Counted from the first letter of the stretch, positions 51,156 through 60,141 are shown. The stretch is DNA of 64,000 nt from Desulfarculales bacterium UBA702 (GCA_002298165.1 DBMI01000018.1:49049-113048); one strand, 5' to 3'. The notes: generated by a model not told the origin, from the sequence alone. Program-made: numbers and translations.

Positions 51156-51752
51156 TTGGCAGAGAAGATCAACAAAAAAGACGTAGCTCCGCCCGATGGG
51201 TTGGTTTATCGTCCGGATTTCATCTCCCTGCAGGAAGAAAGTTCTCTAGTTAAATACATACAAAAACTTACGTTAAACAATTTCATTTTCCAGGGATTTA
51301 CGGCCAAGCGCAGAATTGCAAGCTTCGGCTTCAAGTACGACTTCACCACGAATAGTCTCAGCGAAACCGCTCCTATACCTGATTTTTTGTTGCCGTTCCG
51401 CGACAAGGCAGCAGAATTTGCGCTAATGGACCCTCTCGATCTTAAAACAGCACTCATCACCGAATACCCGCCCGGCGCTCCAATCGGCTGGCACAGGGAC
51501 TTGCATATGTTTGAGACCATAATCGGCATTTCTCTGTTGAGCAGTTGTACTATGAAATTTAAACCATACAAAAAAGAGGGCGACGTATACTCTATCGAAC
51601 TCGAACCCCGATCTATCTATATCATGAGGGGAGTTTCAAGATGGCAGTATCAACACAGCATACCGCCATTAAAAGCATTACGGTACTCGATTACTTTCAG
51701 GAGTCTTCGATCAAAAGCCGGAGACGTTACTGAAGGTCAGCATCCCGATTGA
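51156..51752 (+). CDS. AlkB-type 2-oxoglutarate/Fe(II) dioxygenase
   Basis: Enzyme of 198 residues of the AlkB group, which removes alkyl groups from nucleobases by oxidation. The iron ligands are seen in IGWHRDLHMF (H-x-D, about 116-125) and in QHSIPPLKALRYSITFR (final His about 172, and the two arginines that bind 2-oxoglutarate and substrate). The nucleotide-lid region near the N terminus is typical. Start is TTG at 51156 with GGAG 6 nt upstream; another in-frame TTG at 51144 precedes it. No ada/alkA neighbours; an O6-methylguanine methyltransferase is at 61.6 kb. Confidence 0.87.
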   Translation: MAEKINKKDVAPPDGLVYRPDFISLQEESSLVKYIQKLTLNNFIFQGFTAKRRIASFGFKYDFTTNSLSETAPIPDFLLPFRDKAAEFALMDPLDLKTALITEYPPGAPIGWHRDLHMFETIIGISLLSSCTMKFKPYKKEGDVYSIELEPRSIYIMRGVSRWQYQHSIPPLKALRYSITFRSLRSKAGDVTEGQHPD

Positions 51753-51904
51753 AGCAAATGATTAGGACCCGATAAGCCGGTGATCCGGGTCATGTCGAGT
51801 GACAATGGTGAAACGCGGGTCCGCTGGACAATAGGCCAAAGTGGAGAATGGAGAATAAACTTGTGCTGCGCGGCCGGCCCCTGAAACAGCAACTTACCAA
51901 CTTC

Positions 51905-52687
51905 TCATCCCTCTACGACATCTGGAAGCATAGCCCAATTTAGGTTCAGTGTCATACACACTCGCTGCCAGGTTGTGACCCCCGCAAAACAGGAGACGAT
52001 CCCCTGCTGTTCTTCGGGACCTCTATGTGGCAGGCTCGACGCAACAGCGCTTGGGGCAATTGTCTCCTTTGCATACGTCATCCAACATTCCGGCACTTCC
52101 CCATCAATCTTTTCCCCTTCAACAACGAAGAAACCGACGATCTTACGCCTTCGGGCTATTTCCCACGCACAGTCTATATGCCGGAGCATTTGATGTCGGC
52201 CCGGCATCCATTTCGTGGAGGTAGTCGGTTTTAATTCGGTGCGCTTCCCTTCAATAACAATCATCAAATCAGGCGTTTGGATAAAAACGTCCGGCTGACT
52301 TTGCCCCTCGAAAATATGCCAATCCTCCCCGGTGGGGTTGTTGCGCAGGAGTGCCAAGCCACCCCTAATCATCTCTTCTGATCCGGCTATCCATTCGCTG
52401 CGCTTTCGAGCCTTCACTGGGTCCTTGCTGATTCCGCCGAATAGTGGTGCCTGAGGATGACGGATCAGCCATGATAAGAGGGAAACAGGAGGTTGGAGTT
52501 TTTTCTCATTTTTGCCCCATCCTATGTCTTGGATCGTCAAATCGCAATTACTTGACAGGCAAACCGGATTGCCTCCAACTGGTAGGGAGAGAAGTTCCCT
52601 TAGCCAGGAACGGCCGGAGGCATCGAGTTGATAGAGTTGGTCGAAAACCGGAACGACCCTTGTTTTCGAAGAATCGTGCTTGCCCAC
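51905..52687 (-). CDS. Protein of unknown function with possible PD-(D/E)XK core
   Basis: Protein of 260 residues. The middle contains QPDVFIQTPDLMIVIEGKRTE, which has the D-x(n)-E-x-K arrangement of PD-(D/E)XK nucleases, followed by a helix with RHQMLRHIDCAWEIARRRK. The N terminus (VVPVFDQLYQLDASGRSWL) and C terminus have no recognised motif. Start chosen as GTG at 52687 with ACGGAGGA upstream; the frame continues to 52765 without a ribosome site. It is transcribed alone, opposite to the dehydrogenase genes. Nuclease function is a pattern-based guess. Confidence 0.62.
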   Translation of the reverse strand: MGKHDSSKTRVVPVFDQLYQLDASGRSWLRELLSLPVGGNPVCLSSNCDLTIQDIGWGKNEKKLQPPVSLLSWLIRHPQAPLFGGISKDPVKARKRSEWIAGSEEMIRGGLALLRNNPTGEDWHIFEGQSQPDVFIQTPDLMIVIEGKRTELKPTTSTKWMPGRHQMLRHIDCAWEIARRRKIVGFFVVEGEKIDGEVPECWMTYAKETIAPSAVASSLPHRGPEEQQGIVSCFAGVTTWQRVCMTLNLNWAMLPDVVEG

Positions 52688-52945
52688 GATCGTCCTCCGT
52701 GCGGGTATTTCTCCCGCAGTTCGGGGTTGGTTTGTTGCCCGTGCCGGCGGCAGAAGGGGCCGCATAAAGTTCTCTCTGCCTCCTGCCCCTGGTTCTCAGG
52801 CAGCAGAAAGAGCTGCCTTAGCCACCCGCGTTGATCGACCGCGGCATTAGTGCTAGCATATACCTTACTCTCTATAGAGTGACTCTATCAATCAGACATT
52901 TTGCCAGACAGTACGTTACACAAATTCCTGAGAACAGGAGACCCC

Positions 52946-53911
52946 ATGAACGTATCGAAGGAAAAGAAAATCGAGATGCTTTGGTCCATGCTTCTTTCTC
53001 GGCGCTTCGAGGAGGAATTAACCGAGCTTTGCAAAATACAGGGGAAAATCCCCGGGATGATGATCTTGTGTACGGGGCAGGAAGCTGTCGGGTCGGGGGT
53101 CTGCGCGGCGCTTGCCCCCGAGGATTTCATAATTTCAAACCACCGCAGCCACAATCATCTTCTGGCAAAGGGGGCCGACGCAAGGTCGCTCATGGCGGAA
53201 ATTTACGGCAAGAGCACCGGCTGCAACAAGGGGAAGAGCGGCACGCTTCACCTTGCAGTGCCAGAGGTCAATGCCCCATGCACGACGACTGTCGTCGGAG
53301 GAGGGCTGCCCATAGCCGTTGGAGTGGCTTTGGCTCAGCAGTACAGGGGCGAAAACACCGTGACGGTTTGCCTTTTCGGCGACGGCGCGGCGGATGAGGG
53401 TTCTTTCCATGAGGCTTTGAACCTGGCAAGCCTGTGGAGACTGCCGGTAATTTTCGTTTGCGAGAACAATATGTATGCAGGCGCACAGCGCTATGAGGAG
53501 CACACGAGGGTAAAGGACATCGCGGACAGGGCGGGGGCGTATGGCATGCCGGGAGAGGTGGTCGACGGCAATGACGCGGTGGCAATCTACGGAGCTACCC
53601 GCAGGGCCAGGGACCTGGCGATCTCCGGTGGAGGTCCATCGCTTATCGAATGCAAGACCTACCGCTGCCGCGGGCATGGGGAAACGGATCATCAAGTGTA
53701 TCAGCCCAAGGAGGAGATCGCGCAATGGTTGGAAAAGTGTCCCATCCCGCGTCTTCGCGATGAGATGCTGGAAAATGGTCTGATCGGCGCCGCGGAACTT
53801 CGGGAGATGGAGGCGAAGATCAACGGGATCGTTGAAGACGCCGTACGGTTTGCCGAGGAGAGCCCCTATCCCGTTCTGGAAGAAGCGCTAGAAGATGTCT
53901 TCGTCCAGTGA
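52946..53911 (+). CDS. 2-oxoacid (pyruvate/acetoin) dehydrogenase E1, alpha subunit
   Basis: Subunit of 321 residues that binds thiamine diphosphate and decarboxylates a 2-oxoacid or acetoin. The TPP motif is GDGAADEGSFHEALNLASLW ... CENN (about 149-180), and the substrate/TPP histidine region SNHRSHNHLLAKG and phosphorylation-loop-like HTRVKDIADRAGAYGMPG are present. ATG at 52946 with AGGAG 5 nt upstream. The beta-subunit gene follows at once. A 10-bp palindrome CTCTATAGAG lies 66 bp upstream (52870-52879) and might be an operator. No E2 or lipoamide dehydrogenase gene follows, unlike usual PDH or aco operons. Confidence 0.9.
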   Translation: MNVSKEKKIEMLWSMLLSRRFEEELTELCKIQGKIPGMMILCTGQEAVGSGVCAALAPEDFIISNHRSHNHLLAKGADARSLMAEIYGKSTGCNKGKSGTLHLAVPEVNAPCTTTVVGGGLPIAVGVALAQQYRGENTVTVCLFGDGAADEGSFHEALNLASLWRLPVIFVCENNMYAGAQRYEEHTRVKDIADRAGAYGMPGEVVDGNDAVAIYGATRRARDLAISGGGPSLIECKTYRCRGHGETDHQVYQPKEEIAQWLEKCPIPRLRDEMLENGLIGAAELREMEAKINGIVEDAVRFAEESPYPVLEEALEDVFVQ

Positions 53912-53951
53912 GAAGCCCCGGATTCCACATTATCAGGAAAGGAAGAGCGCC

Positions 53952-54929
53952 ATGCAGCAATTGGGAATGGGACAGGCGGTAAATCAGGCCATAAGAGAAG
54001 AAATGAAGCGCGACTCCGGCGTTTTTATAGCCGGAGAGGGCGTTGGGGTGAGCATACACGATAGCCCGATGCTTCCGACGGCGGGATTGCTCAAGGAGTT
54101 CGGGCCGGGGCGTGTTAAGGATACACCTGTATCGGAGGCCGCCATCGCGGGGCTTGCAGTCGGTGCCGCAGTGGCAGGGCTGAGGCCCATTGTCGAAGTG
54201 ATGTTTAATCCTTTCTTTACACTCGCCTCCGATATGATCGTCAATCACGCCGCCAAGCTCAGGTATCTCTCGGGCGGCAAGTCAAGTTTTCCGCTCGTGG
54301 TGCGGATGAAAAGCGGGGCGGGATTTGGGGCGGGCTGCCAGCATTCGCACAATCTCGAAGCGTGGGCGGCTCATTGTCCTGGCCTTAAGGTGGTTATGCC
54401 ATCTACTCCGGCAGATGCCAAGGGCCTGCTCAAATCCGCCATTCGGGACGAAAATCCTGTCGTTTTCATTGAGGACATGATGCTCTACTTCGCACCGGGA
54501 CCCGTTCCGGATGAGGAGTACCTTATTCCGATCGGGAAAGCCGATATCAAGCGGCCGGGAAAGGATGTCACAGTCGTGACATGGTCGAAGATGCTGGGGG
54601 TGGCAATGAAAGCCGCGGCGAAGCTTGCGGAAGAAGGAATCGAGCTGGAGATTGTGGATCTACGGACCCTCGCACCGCTCGATAAGGAAACCCTGCTCTC
54701 CTCCGTCAGAAAAACCGGCCGTCTCGTGGTGCTCCATGAGGCAACCCGCACCGGAGGCTTTGCGGGTGAGATTTCAGCCTTAGTCATGGAAGAGGCTTTC
54801 TCAAGCCTTAAAGCTCCCCTGCGGCGTGTCACCGGCCCTGATATACCGGTTCCGTCCAGTCCACCCCTTGAGCAGTTTTACATCCCGAGTGAGGAGCAGT
54901 TGATATCGGCTGTCAGGGACATTATATAG
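53952..54929 (+). CDS. 2-oxoacid (pyruvate/acetoin) dehydrogenase E1, beta subunit
   Basis: Subunit of 325 residues completing the heterotetrameric E1. Features: GQAVNQAIREEMKRDSGVFI at the N terminus, GVGVSIHDS, VSEAAIAGLAVGAAVAGLRP, then GAGFGAGCQHSHNLEAW and the C-terminal transketolase domain with IGKADIKRPGKDVTVVTWSK and IVDLRTLAPLDKETLL. The ATG at 53952 follows AGGAAAGGA and gives the usual family length; an earlier in-frame ATG at 53895 would overlap the alpha gene by 17 nt but has no ribosome site. Substrate (pyruvate, acetoin or branched 2-oxoacid) cannot be fixed. Confidence 0.9.
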   Translation: MQQLGMGQAVNQAIREEMKRDSGVFIAGEGVGVSIHDSPMLPTAGLLKEFGPGRVKDTPVSEAAIAGLAVGAAVAGLRPIVEVMFNPFFTLASDMIVNHAAKLRYLSGGKSSFPLVVRMKSGAGFGAGCQHSHNLEAWAAHCPGLKVVMPSTPADAKGLLKSAIRDENPVVFIEDMMLYFAPGPVPDEEYLIPIGKADIKRPGKDVTVVTWSKMLGVAMKAAAKLAEEGIELEIVDLRTLAPLDKETLLSSVRKTGRLVVLHEATRTGGFAGEISALVMEEAFSSLKAPLRRVTGPDIPVPSSPPLEQFYIPSEEQLISAVRDII

Positions 54930-55123
54930 TTTCCATGTCAATTTGCGTTCAAGGTCCGGACCTCCACTGTGCAAGCAAGAATTCATTAGACAAATATACA
55001 TTCTGTGAGAAACTGCAAGGCAGATTCAATTTACTTACTTTTGGATTCCTCGGAAGGCTTCGTCCGGTTGTCATATAAAATTGACCGCTGCTTGGCTTAA
55101 ATCTAAACAGAGAGGCTGTCCAA

Positions 55124-55780
55124 ATGGAAAAATACCTGACAGAACTAATCGGCACCTTCTTTCTTGTATTGACCATCGGCTGCACGGTTATTGGCGGTGG
55201 TGCCGGGGTTATCCCGCCGCTGGCCATAGGCTCCGTCCTGATGGTCATGATTTTCGCCGGCGGACATATCTCCGGTGGCCACTACAATCCAGCGGTAACT
55301 CTCGGCGTCTGGATTCGCGGACGCTGCGACACCAAAGATGTTCTGCCCTACTGGATAGCACAGGTTATCGGCGGAATTGCCGCGGCAATGGTGGTGAGTT
55401 TTCTGAGACAGGGAGTTCCGGTGAAAGCCATGATGCCGGCAGTCGGCCCGGCGTTTGTGGCTGAATTTCTATTCACTTTCGCGCTCGTATATGTAGTCGT
55501 TAATGTAGCCACATCGAAAGGGACCTCTGGAAATTCATTCTACGGGCTGGCCATCGGCTTCACCGTCCTGGCGGGCGCGTTCGCTGTCGGCGATATCTCC
55601 GGAGGTGCTTTCAATCCGGCTGTAGCCGTGGGGATAACACTTATGGGGCTTTCGTCATGGTCAAATATATGGATTTTCCTGATTGCGAACCTGCTGGGCG
55701 GGGCCGCAGCCGGGTTCGTTTTTAATAATCTGAGTATAGACGATAAAGAACCCGAAGCTGTTGTGAAGACTGCAAGTTAA
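55124..55780 (+). CDS. Aquaporin / MIP family channel
   Basis: Membrane channel of 218 residues with six helices and two NPA half-helices: SGGHYNPAVTLG (first NPA, about 54-56) and SGGAFNPAVAVG (second NPA, about 165-167). The pore arginine that normally follows the second NPA by two positions is replaced by valine/glycine (NPAVAVG), so selectivity may differ from water-only channels. ATG with AGAGAGG upstream. It follows the dehydrogenase genes by 195 bp; no glycerol kinase is adjacent. Confidence 0.87.
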   Translation: MEKYLTELIGTFFLVLTIGCTVIGGGAGVIPPLAIGSVLMVMIFAGGHISGGHYNPAVTLGVWIRGRCDTKDVLPYWIAQVIGGIAAAMVVSFLRQGVPVKAMMPAVGPAFVAEFLFTFALVYVVVNVATSKGTSGNSFYGLAIGFTVLAGAFAVGDISGGAFNPAVAVGITLMGLSSWSNIWIFLIANLLGGAAAGFVFNNLSIDDKEPEAVVKTAS

Positions 55781-55811
55781 TCCAATATCGTTCATTCAGG
55801 GGCGGAACCGG

Positions 55812-55841
55812 TGTGGGGCAGGCCTTCCAGCCAGCCCCACA
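55812..55841. repeat. Palindromic dispersed repeat, TGTGGGGC family
   Basis: TGTGGGGC (55812-55819) and GCCCCACA (55834-55841) form a perfect 8-bp stem around GGCCTTCCAGCC-containing sequence. A one-armed relative TGTGGGGCAGGCTTTCCAGC lies at about 15057. Not followed by a T-run. Confidence 0.65.
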
Positions 55842-55860
55842 ATTGTTCGTCATATGTGCT

Positions 55861-56098
55861 TACTCCCGGGCCGGTACGTATTTCATACCACCTACACCTT
55901 GTTGGGTGAATTTGTGTTAATGCCAAACCATTTGTACGGAATTATCATCGTTGGGACGAACCGGTAGGGGCAAAAGATCTTTTGCCCCCACGACGGGTTT
56001 TCGCATCAATTCCCCTACCGACCCACAGGATGTACGGAATTACATACCATCCTGGCATACCCACCGTAATTCCATCCGTCTGCGCGATATGATTAAGT
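55861..56098 (+). pseudogene. RAYT remnant with internal deletion, plus a second 5' fragment
   Basis: From 55861 the plus strand resembles the transposase from its YSQAG-TYFITTC region and then jumps to LGEFVLMPNHLYGIIIVG, joining two parts that are about 35 residues apart in the intact copy. The HFH motif is changed to HLY, so it would be inactive. REP sequence (55965-55990), the leader and another decayed 5' transposase start (from about 56038) follow, repeating the architecture at 26 kb. Confidence 0.75.
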
Positions 56099-56177
56099 GA
56101 ATAGTATTGAAGTCAGCCCGAAATCCCTGTCCTTTCAGATTTTTGCTGATCGTGGACAGTTCATTGCCCGCCCAAGC

Positions 56178-56585
56178 CTACCTGACTCCTTTTGCCACAA
56201 GGAAGGAGCTGTATCTCATGTCGGTTCCGAGGATGTGCTTATCCACCCAGTTGGCCAGGTAATCCATGAGTTCAAAAGTTATATTGGTCTGCCCCTGTTC
56301 GTATTGCGCCTGAACGTCCAACACTGTTTTAGTTATCTTGTCGTGCTTGGTCTTATGCTCCTGGTAATCGGGATACCCATTGGCGAGCATTATACGCTCT
56401 TCGGTGGCGAAGTGGTTGGCCGCATATTGGACCAATTCCTTTAGAACACCACTCAACGCCTGTTTGCCCTGGCCCTGGCGCATAGCATCGTTTAGTCGAT
56501 TGACCAGGCCAATGAGCTTCTTATGCTGTTCGTCTATTTCCGCAACCTTCACGCTGTACTTTTCACTCCATGTAAAAAGCGCCAT
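56178..56585 (-). CDS. Bacteriohaemerythrin
   Basis: Oxygen-binding di-iron protein of 135 residues. Ligand motifs are in order: W-x-H-less N terminus with IDEQHKKLIGLVNRLNDAM (first His), NHFATEERIM (H-x3-E), YQEHKTKHDKI (H-x3-H) and DKHILGTDM (H-x4-D), spaced as in the family. It may bind oxygen for delivery, storage or sensing in an anaerobe. The ATG at 56585 follows GAGGGAG. No fused signalling domain and no obvious operon partner. Confidence 0.9.
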   Translation of the reverse strand: MALFTWSEKYSVKVAEIDEQHKKLIGLVNRLNDAMRQGQGKQALSGVLKELVQYAANHFATEERIMLANGYPDYQEHKTKHDKITKTVLDVQAQYEQGQTNITFELMDYLANWVDKHILGTDMRYSSFLVAKGVR

Positions 56586-56830
56586 GACAGCTCCCTCACG
56601 TTTTAAATTTTTAATGTGCAAAAAAGATTGAAAAACAGGCAAGCGGCGGCCTGGTCCTCCAGGAATGCCGTTATTATGAAATCGACATTCTTACTTTAGT
56701 CCTGAAGGAATTAATTGCGTAGGCTAGACACGCGCAATCGCCCCGGCCGGCTTGTGATTGTGCTTCGACAATGCCGATTAAACTGCCGAAAATTGCCGGG
56801 GAATAGAGGAATGTCCCGGTTGAACCGCTT

Positions 56831-58012
56831 CTATAACACCCGCTCGACACCGGGTATCCTGCGAAGATAATGGGAAACCATGAATGAGAGCGGAATGCTT
56901 AAAAAGGTGACCAGCAGGAACTTCGGAACAGGCCCTGCCGGCATTGCACTGGTAGCGTACTGGAGGGCAACGACAATCGGCACATGCACCAGGTAAGCGC
57001 CGAAGGCGTCGGTACCGAGCATTTGCCAGAACGGAGTGGTGGTGTTGAAGCGCTCCCGAAAAAGCGTGCATAGCCCAACCACAAAGCCAGCGGCGAGGAA
57101 GCATTCGGAAGTTGTCAGTAAGAGACCCCACGCTGCCGGCGGAAAAGGCACCAGGTGGTATCTTACCAAACCCCCGGCGAGGGCCGCCACGAGGCCGACC
57201 CAGAGCCACCGCAATCCGCGCGCCCTGGGCATGGCCTGAAACCATCCCCTCCGTACAGCGATCGTGCCCAGCACGAAAAGGCTAAGATATTGGGGCAGAT
57301 GCGCAGGCTCTCCCATGATGAAGCCGGGGACCGTCAGCCAATCATCGATGGGGAACCGGGTCCGTACAAGCAATGTGGCCACTGTCAGGCTAATAGCATA
57401 TCCTAGGATCGCGAGGTCGCCGGGTGCGTCTGCTTTGGTCCGCGCCGGTCCATGAGTTGCGGGACTCCGCGAGACGAGACGCCATAGAGCATAGCCGGCA
57501 GCATAAAACAGCAGGTGCTGCACAAACCAGAGATGGCCGAAGTTGATATCCGGCCAGATTGGTCCCTGAAAACCATCCGGCTTTGGGGCCATCCCGAGGT
57601 AGATCTGAATATAATAAGTAAGGAAGGGCAAAGTGCCGCCCCGGTAGTTAATGTAGGATACATACATCTGCACCGGGTTTATGAGCAGTTCGTAGATCAC
57701 CAGCGGCAGGCCGAATCTGATGAGCTTGTCTTTGAGGAAGGCTGCCCCGCCCTTGCGATCGTAGGAGCCGGGAACGAAGTAGGCCGAGATGAAAAAGAAA
57801 AGGCCCATGAAGAAACTGGAGTTTACCCAGAATAAGAATCCCAGATATAGCCAGCGTTCAGGGTTCTGGTATGCCCAGAAACCACCGGTGGCGCCATAGC
57901 CCTGGCCCACGTGATGAGCAATCACCATGAAGGTCAACACGACTTTCAGCCGGTCAAGTGCCCAGAGACGCGGCCCGGAAGATATTGGGACAGCGGTAGC
58001 GGCGGCTGGCAA
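56831..58012 (-). CDS. Membrane acyltransferase, acyltransferase_3 family (second copy)
   Basis: Integral membrane protein of 393 residues with about ten hydrophobic segments and the family's first-helix block ALDRLKVVLTFMVIAHHVGQGY (paired histidines). It resembles the OpgC/glucan-modifying branch more than the acyltransferase at 0.15 kb, to which it is only distantly similar. Start chosen as TTG at 58012 with AGGAG 7 nt upstream; a GTG at 58021 directly abuts that site. Transcribed alone; substrate not evident. Confidence 0.83.
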   Translation of the reverse strand: MPAAATAVPISSGPRLWALDRLKVVLTFMVIAHHVGQGYGATGGFWAYQNPERWLYLGFLFWVNSSFFMGLFFFISAYFVPGSYDRKGGAAFLKDKLIRFGLPLVIYELLINPVQMYVSYINYRGGTLPFLTYYIQIYLGMAPKPDGFQGPIWPDINFGHLWFVQHLLFYAAGYALWRLVSRSPATHGPARTKADAPGDLAILGYAISLTVATLLVRTRFPIDDWLTVPGFIMGEPAHLPQYLSLFVLGTIAVRRGWFQAMPRARGLRWLWVGLVAALAGGLVRYHLVPFPPAAWGLLLTTSECFLAAGFVVGLCTLFRERFNTTTPFWQMLGTDAFGAYLVHVPIVVALQYATSAMPAGPVPKFLLVTFLSIPLSFMVSHYLRRIPGVERVL

Positions 58013-58166
58013 AGGTATCACTCCTGATGCGCTTATTTATATAATTGCGGCTCCGGCCAGTGCAATCCATGGGAGTCACGGACGAATACCCGATATTGTA
58101 ATCGGCAATCATTAAAGAGATAATGAGAGAAACTCCCGCAGAGTCCCGCAGGGAGCTTCTTTCCCA

Positions 58167-58811
58167 TCATCCTCGCAGAAATTCAGCTATCCGCGCGAGG
58201 TCCTCTATGAAGCTTTGCATCGCGAGGTGTCGTTCCTCATCGGTTCGGGAGCGGAGGATCGAAGATGGATGGACGGTTACGGTGGCTTGCGGCGCAAATT
58301 CGGCAGGAAAGAATTTACCACGATCCCTGGTCACGCGGACCTGTTTTCCGAGCAAGCCCTGCGCGGCGGTAGCCCCCATTGCGACCAGCACCCTGGGACG
58401 GACCAGATTGATTTCCGCTTCGAGCCAGGGGAGGCATGCTTTTATTTCCCTCGCATTGGGTTTTTGGTGAAGGCGAAGTTTTCCTTTCGGTATCCATTTG
58501 AAATGTTTTACGATATTTGTGACATACGCATCTTTTCGGCTGAGCCCTGCCGCTTCCAGGGCTTTATCGAGCACCCGTCCCGCCGGCCCGACGAAGGGGT
58601 GCCCTTTTCTGTCTTCGTCATCTCCGGGCTGTTCGCCGATCAGGAAAAGTGGAGCGCCCATCGGACCTTCTCCAAAAACCGTCTGGGTCCCACGCTCCCA
58701 TAGCGGGCATGCGCGGCACCGGGCCGCGGCCGCATGTAGCGATTGAGGCGATGGGTCGGTAGGGATCAGGACCGCCGCGGTTTGTTCATCTTCGCCTTTT
58801 TCCCGCGCCAT
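58167..58811 (-). CDS. UdgX-type uracil-DNA glycosylase
   Basis: Protein of 214 residues of the family 4/UdgX branch of uracil-DNA glycosylases. Motif A reads IGEQPGDDED rather than GEAPG of ordinary family 4, and the R-loop (GKLRLHQKP, about 120-128) carries the histidine that in characterised UdgX makes a covalent bond with the abasic sugar after uracil removal. Iron-sulfur ligands are suggested by CRACPLW and KACLPWL, with a His in NIVKHFK at the position of the third family-4 cysteine. Motif TVHPSSILR completes the active site. ATG with GGAAAGAG upstream. No DNA-repair operon around it. Confidence 0.85.
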   Translation of the reverse strand: MAREKGEDEQTAAVLIPTDPSPQSLHAAAARCRACPLWERGTQTVFGEGPMGAPLFLIGEQPGDDEDRKGHPFVGPAGRVLDKALEAAGLSRKDAYVTNIVKHFKWIPKGKLRLHQKPNAREIKACLPWLEAEINLVRPRVLVAMGATAAQGLLGKQVRVTRDRGKFFPAEFAPQATVTVHPSSILRSRTDEERHLAMQSFIEDLARIAEFLRG

Positions 58812-58864
58812 TTGCTCTCTTTCCAGCAGTTTTCAATTTTACCCCTTGTTTCTGACCAGGCCGG

Positions 58865-59227
58865 TCAACTGTCACACGCGCATTTTCCGCCGGCGGGCCT
58901 GGTATGGGCAAAAGGTGTTTCTTTATCAATATCGCGGGACTCTTCGGGGATTATAATCGGCTCGGAGCCGGCTTGCCTTTCCCATTCATGCGATATGTCC
59001 CTGGTGACCGGGACTTCCATCGAGGAAATAAGGGTGAACACGACTCTGGTGCCGCCCGCATTCGGTCCCGCTACCTGCCGTTGGATCCGGTTGTAGAAAT
59101 AATCTTCTCCGAGGTGGATCCAGTCCTCCTCGAAGACCAGCGATGCATCGATTTCGGAGTAAAGATCCGGCGGGAGGTCCGAGTTCGCGCGGTCGATTAT
59201 TGTTTTTATTCTGTCCAGGCTGGTCAT
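58865..59227 (-). CDS. Small protein of unknown function
   Basis: Soluble protein of 120 residues: MTSLDRIKTIIDRANSDLPP at the start, an acidic middle (IHLGEDYFYNRIQRQ), and a C-terminal tail ending GGKCACDS. ATG with AAGGAG about 6 nt upstream, so it is likely expressed. It ends close to the UdgX gene on the same strand (53-bp gap), possibly in one transcript. No domain recognised. Confidence 0.68.
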   Translation of the reverse strand: MTSLDRIKTIIDRANSDLPPDLYSEIDASLVFEEDWIHLGEDYFYNRIQRQVAGPNAGGTRVVFTLISSMEVPVTRDISHEWERQAGSEPIIIPEESRDIDKETPFAHTRPAGGKCACDS

Positions 59228-59422
59228 ACAGGCTCCTTTGCTGCTCTGGAATGTATGCTAGGTAAATAGTATTCACTTATTGTTTGGCGTAAACCGGTTC
59301 CTGGAATTATTCACCGAATAATTCCCCGTGCGGGAAGTTTGACAGGCTGGCAGGTTCTTTCAGCCCTATGAGACCGAGCGTAACCGTGCAAGGGGATGTG
59401 ATTCCATGGTTGCTTAGTATGG

Positions 59423-59460
59423 AAAAAAACCGGCGCTGCCGATAATGCGTAGCGCCGGTT
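59423..59460 (-). terminator. Intrinsic terminator of the acetate transporter gene
   Basis: Stem AACCGGCGCT / AGCGCCGGTT with a 13-nt loop is followed on the minus strand by a run of seven T, about 60 nt after the transporter stop. Confidence 0.88.
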
Positions 59461-59520
59461 ATTTTCACTATTTGGCGTATCTGCCGGAGATCGTATCAGG
59501 TGCCGACAACACTCGACTCA

Positions 59521-60141
59521 TCAAGCGGGTTTAACAGCCGGAACGGGTTTGCCGACCACAGGGCCTCCAACCGGCAGGACATTTCTGCCGAAAACCTGAA
59601 GGAAGATTACATGGGCCATCATATAGAGGGCCAAACAGGCGCAAATCACGAGGTCGATTGCAGTTATGGTCAGAACGTTTTTCATCCCTAGTATGAAGAC
59701 GAGGTCAAGCCCGATAAAGCCGAGCAAAAGTGTCAGAAAAGTAAGGAACATAGCCATATGGATCGCGAGAGAACCAATAAACAGGATAGCGGTATAAACG
59801 GTGTAGGCGAGGAGAAAATATCCAACATCGACCGCGGTAATCTTGAGGTGAGGACCGATAAAGCTGTTCGGAACCGCTTGCAGGTCCTGAATCAGGAAGA
59901 TAAGACCCAGGGCGATCCAGAACGCGCCGTAGGCCGTAAAAGCGCTGTACCCGAAGTTGTTCCCGCACTTAAATTCCTGAAACCCGGCGATCAGCTGCGC
60001 AAGGCCGCCGAACATAAGGGCCGCACAGAATATTACGCCCGTACCACACCAGCCGAGATTGTGAAACTGAAGCAGTAAGGTTGTGACTCCAAACCCTGCC
60101 AGACCGACCACCGCCGGATTTCCATTCGTTGGCCCTGCCAT
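59521..60141 (-). CDS. Acetate transporter, GPR1/FUN34/YaaH (SatP) family
   Basis: Membrane protein of 206 residues with six hydrophobic helices and the family signature near the N terminus, GNPAVVGLAGFGVTTLLLQF (NPAxxGL-type). These are uptake channels or transporters for acetate and succinate. The ATG at 60141 follows AAAGGAG; the frame is open farther but without a ribosome site. Flanked by a terminator and by an upstream region with a perfect TGTGA-N6-TCACA operator, so it is a separately regulated single-gene unit. Together with the FNT channel at 17.6 kb it points to controlled exchange of short-chain acids. Confidence 0.9.
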   Translation of the reverse strand: MAGPTNGNPAVVGLAGFGVTTLLLQFHNLGWCGTGVIFCAALMFGGLAQLIAGFQEFKCGNNFGYSAFTAYGAFWIALGLIFLIQDLQAVPNSFIGPHLKITAVDVGYFLLAYTVYTAILFIGSLAIHMAMFLTFLTLLLGFIGLDLVFILGMKNVLTITAIDLVICACLALYMMAHVIFLQVFGRNVLPVGGPVVGKPVPAVKPA

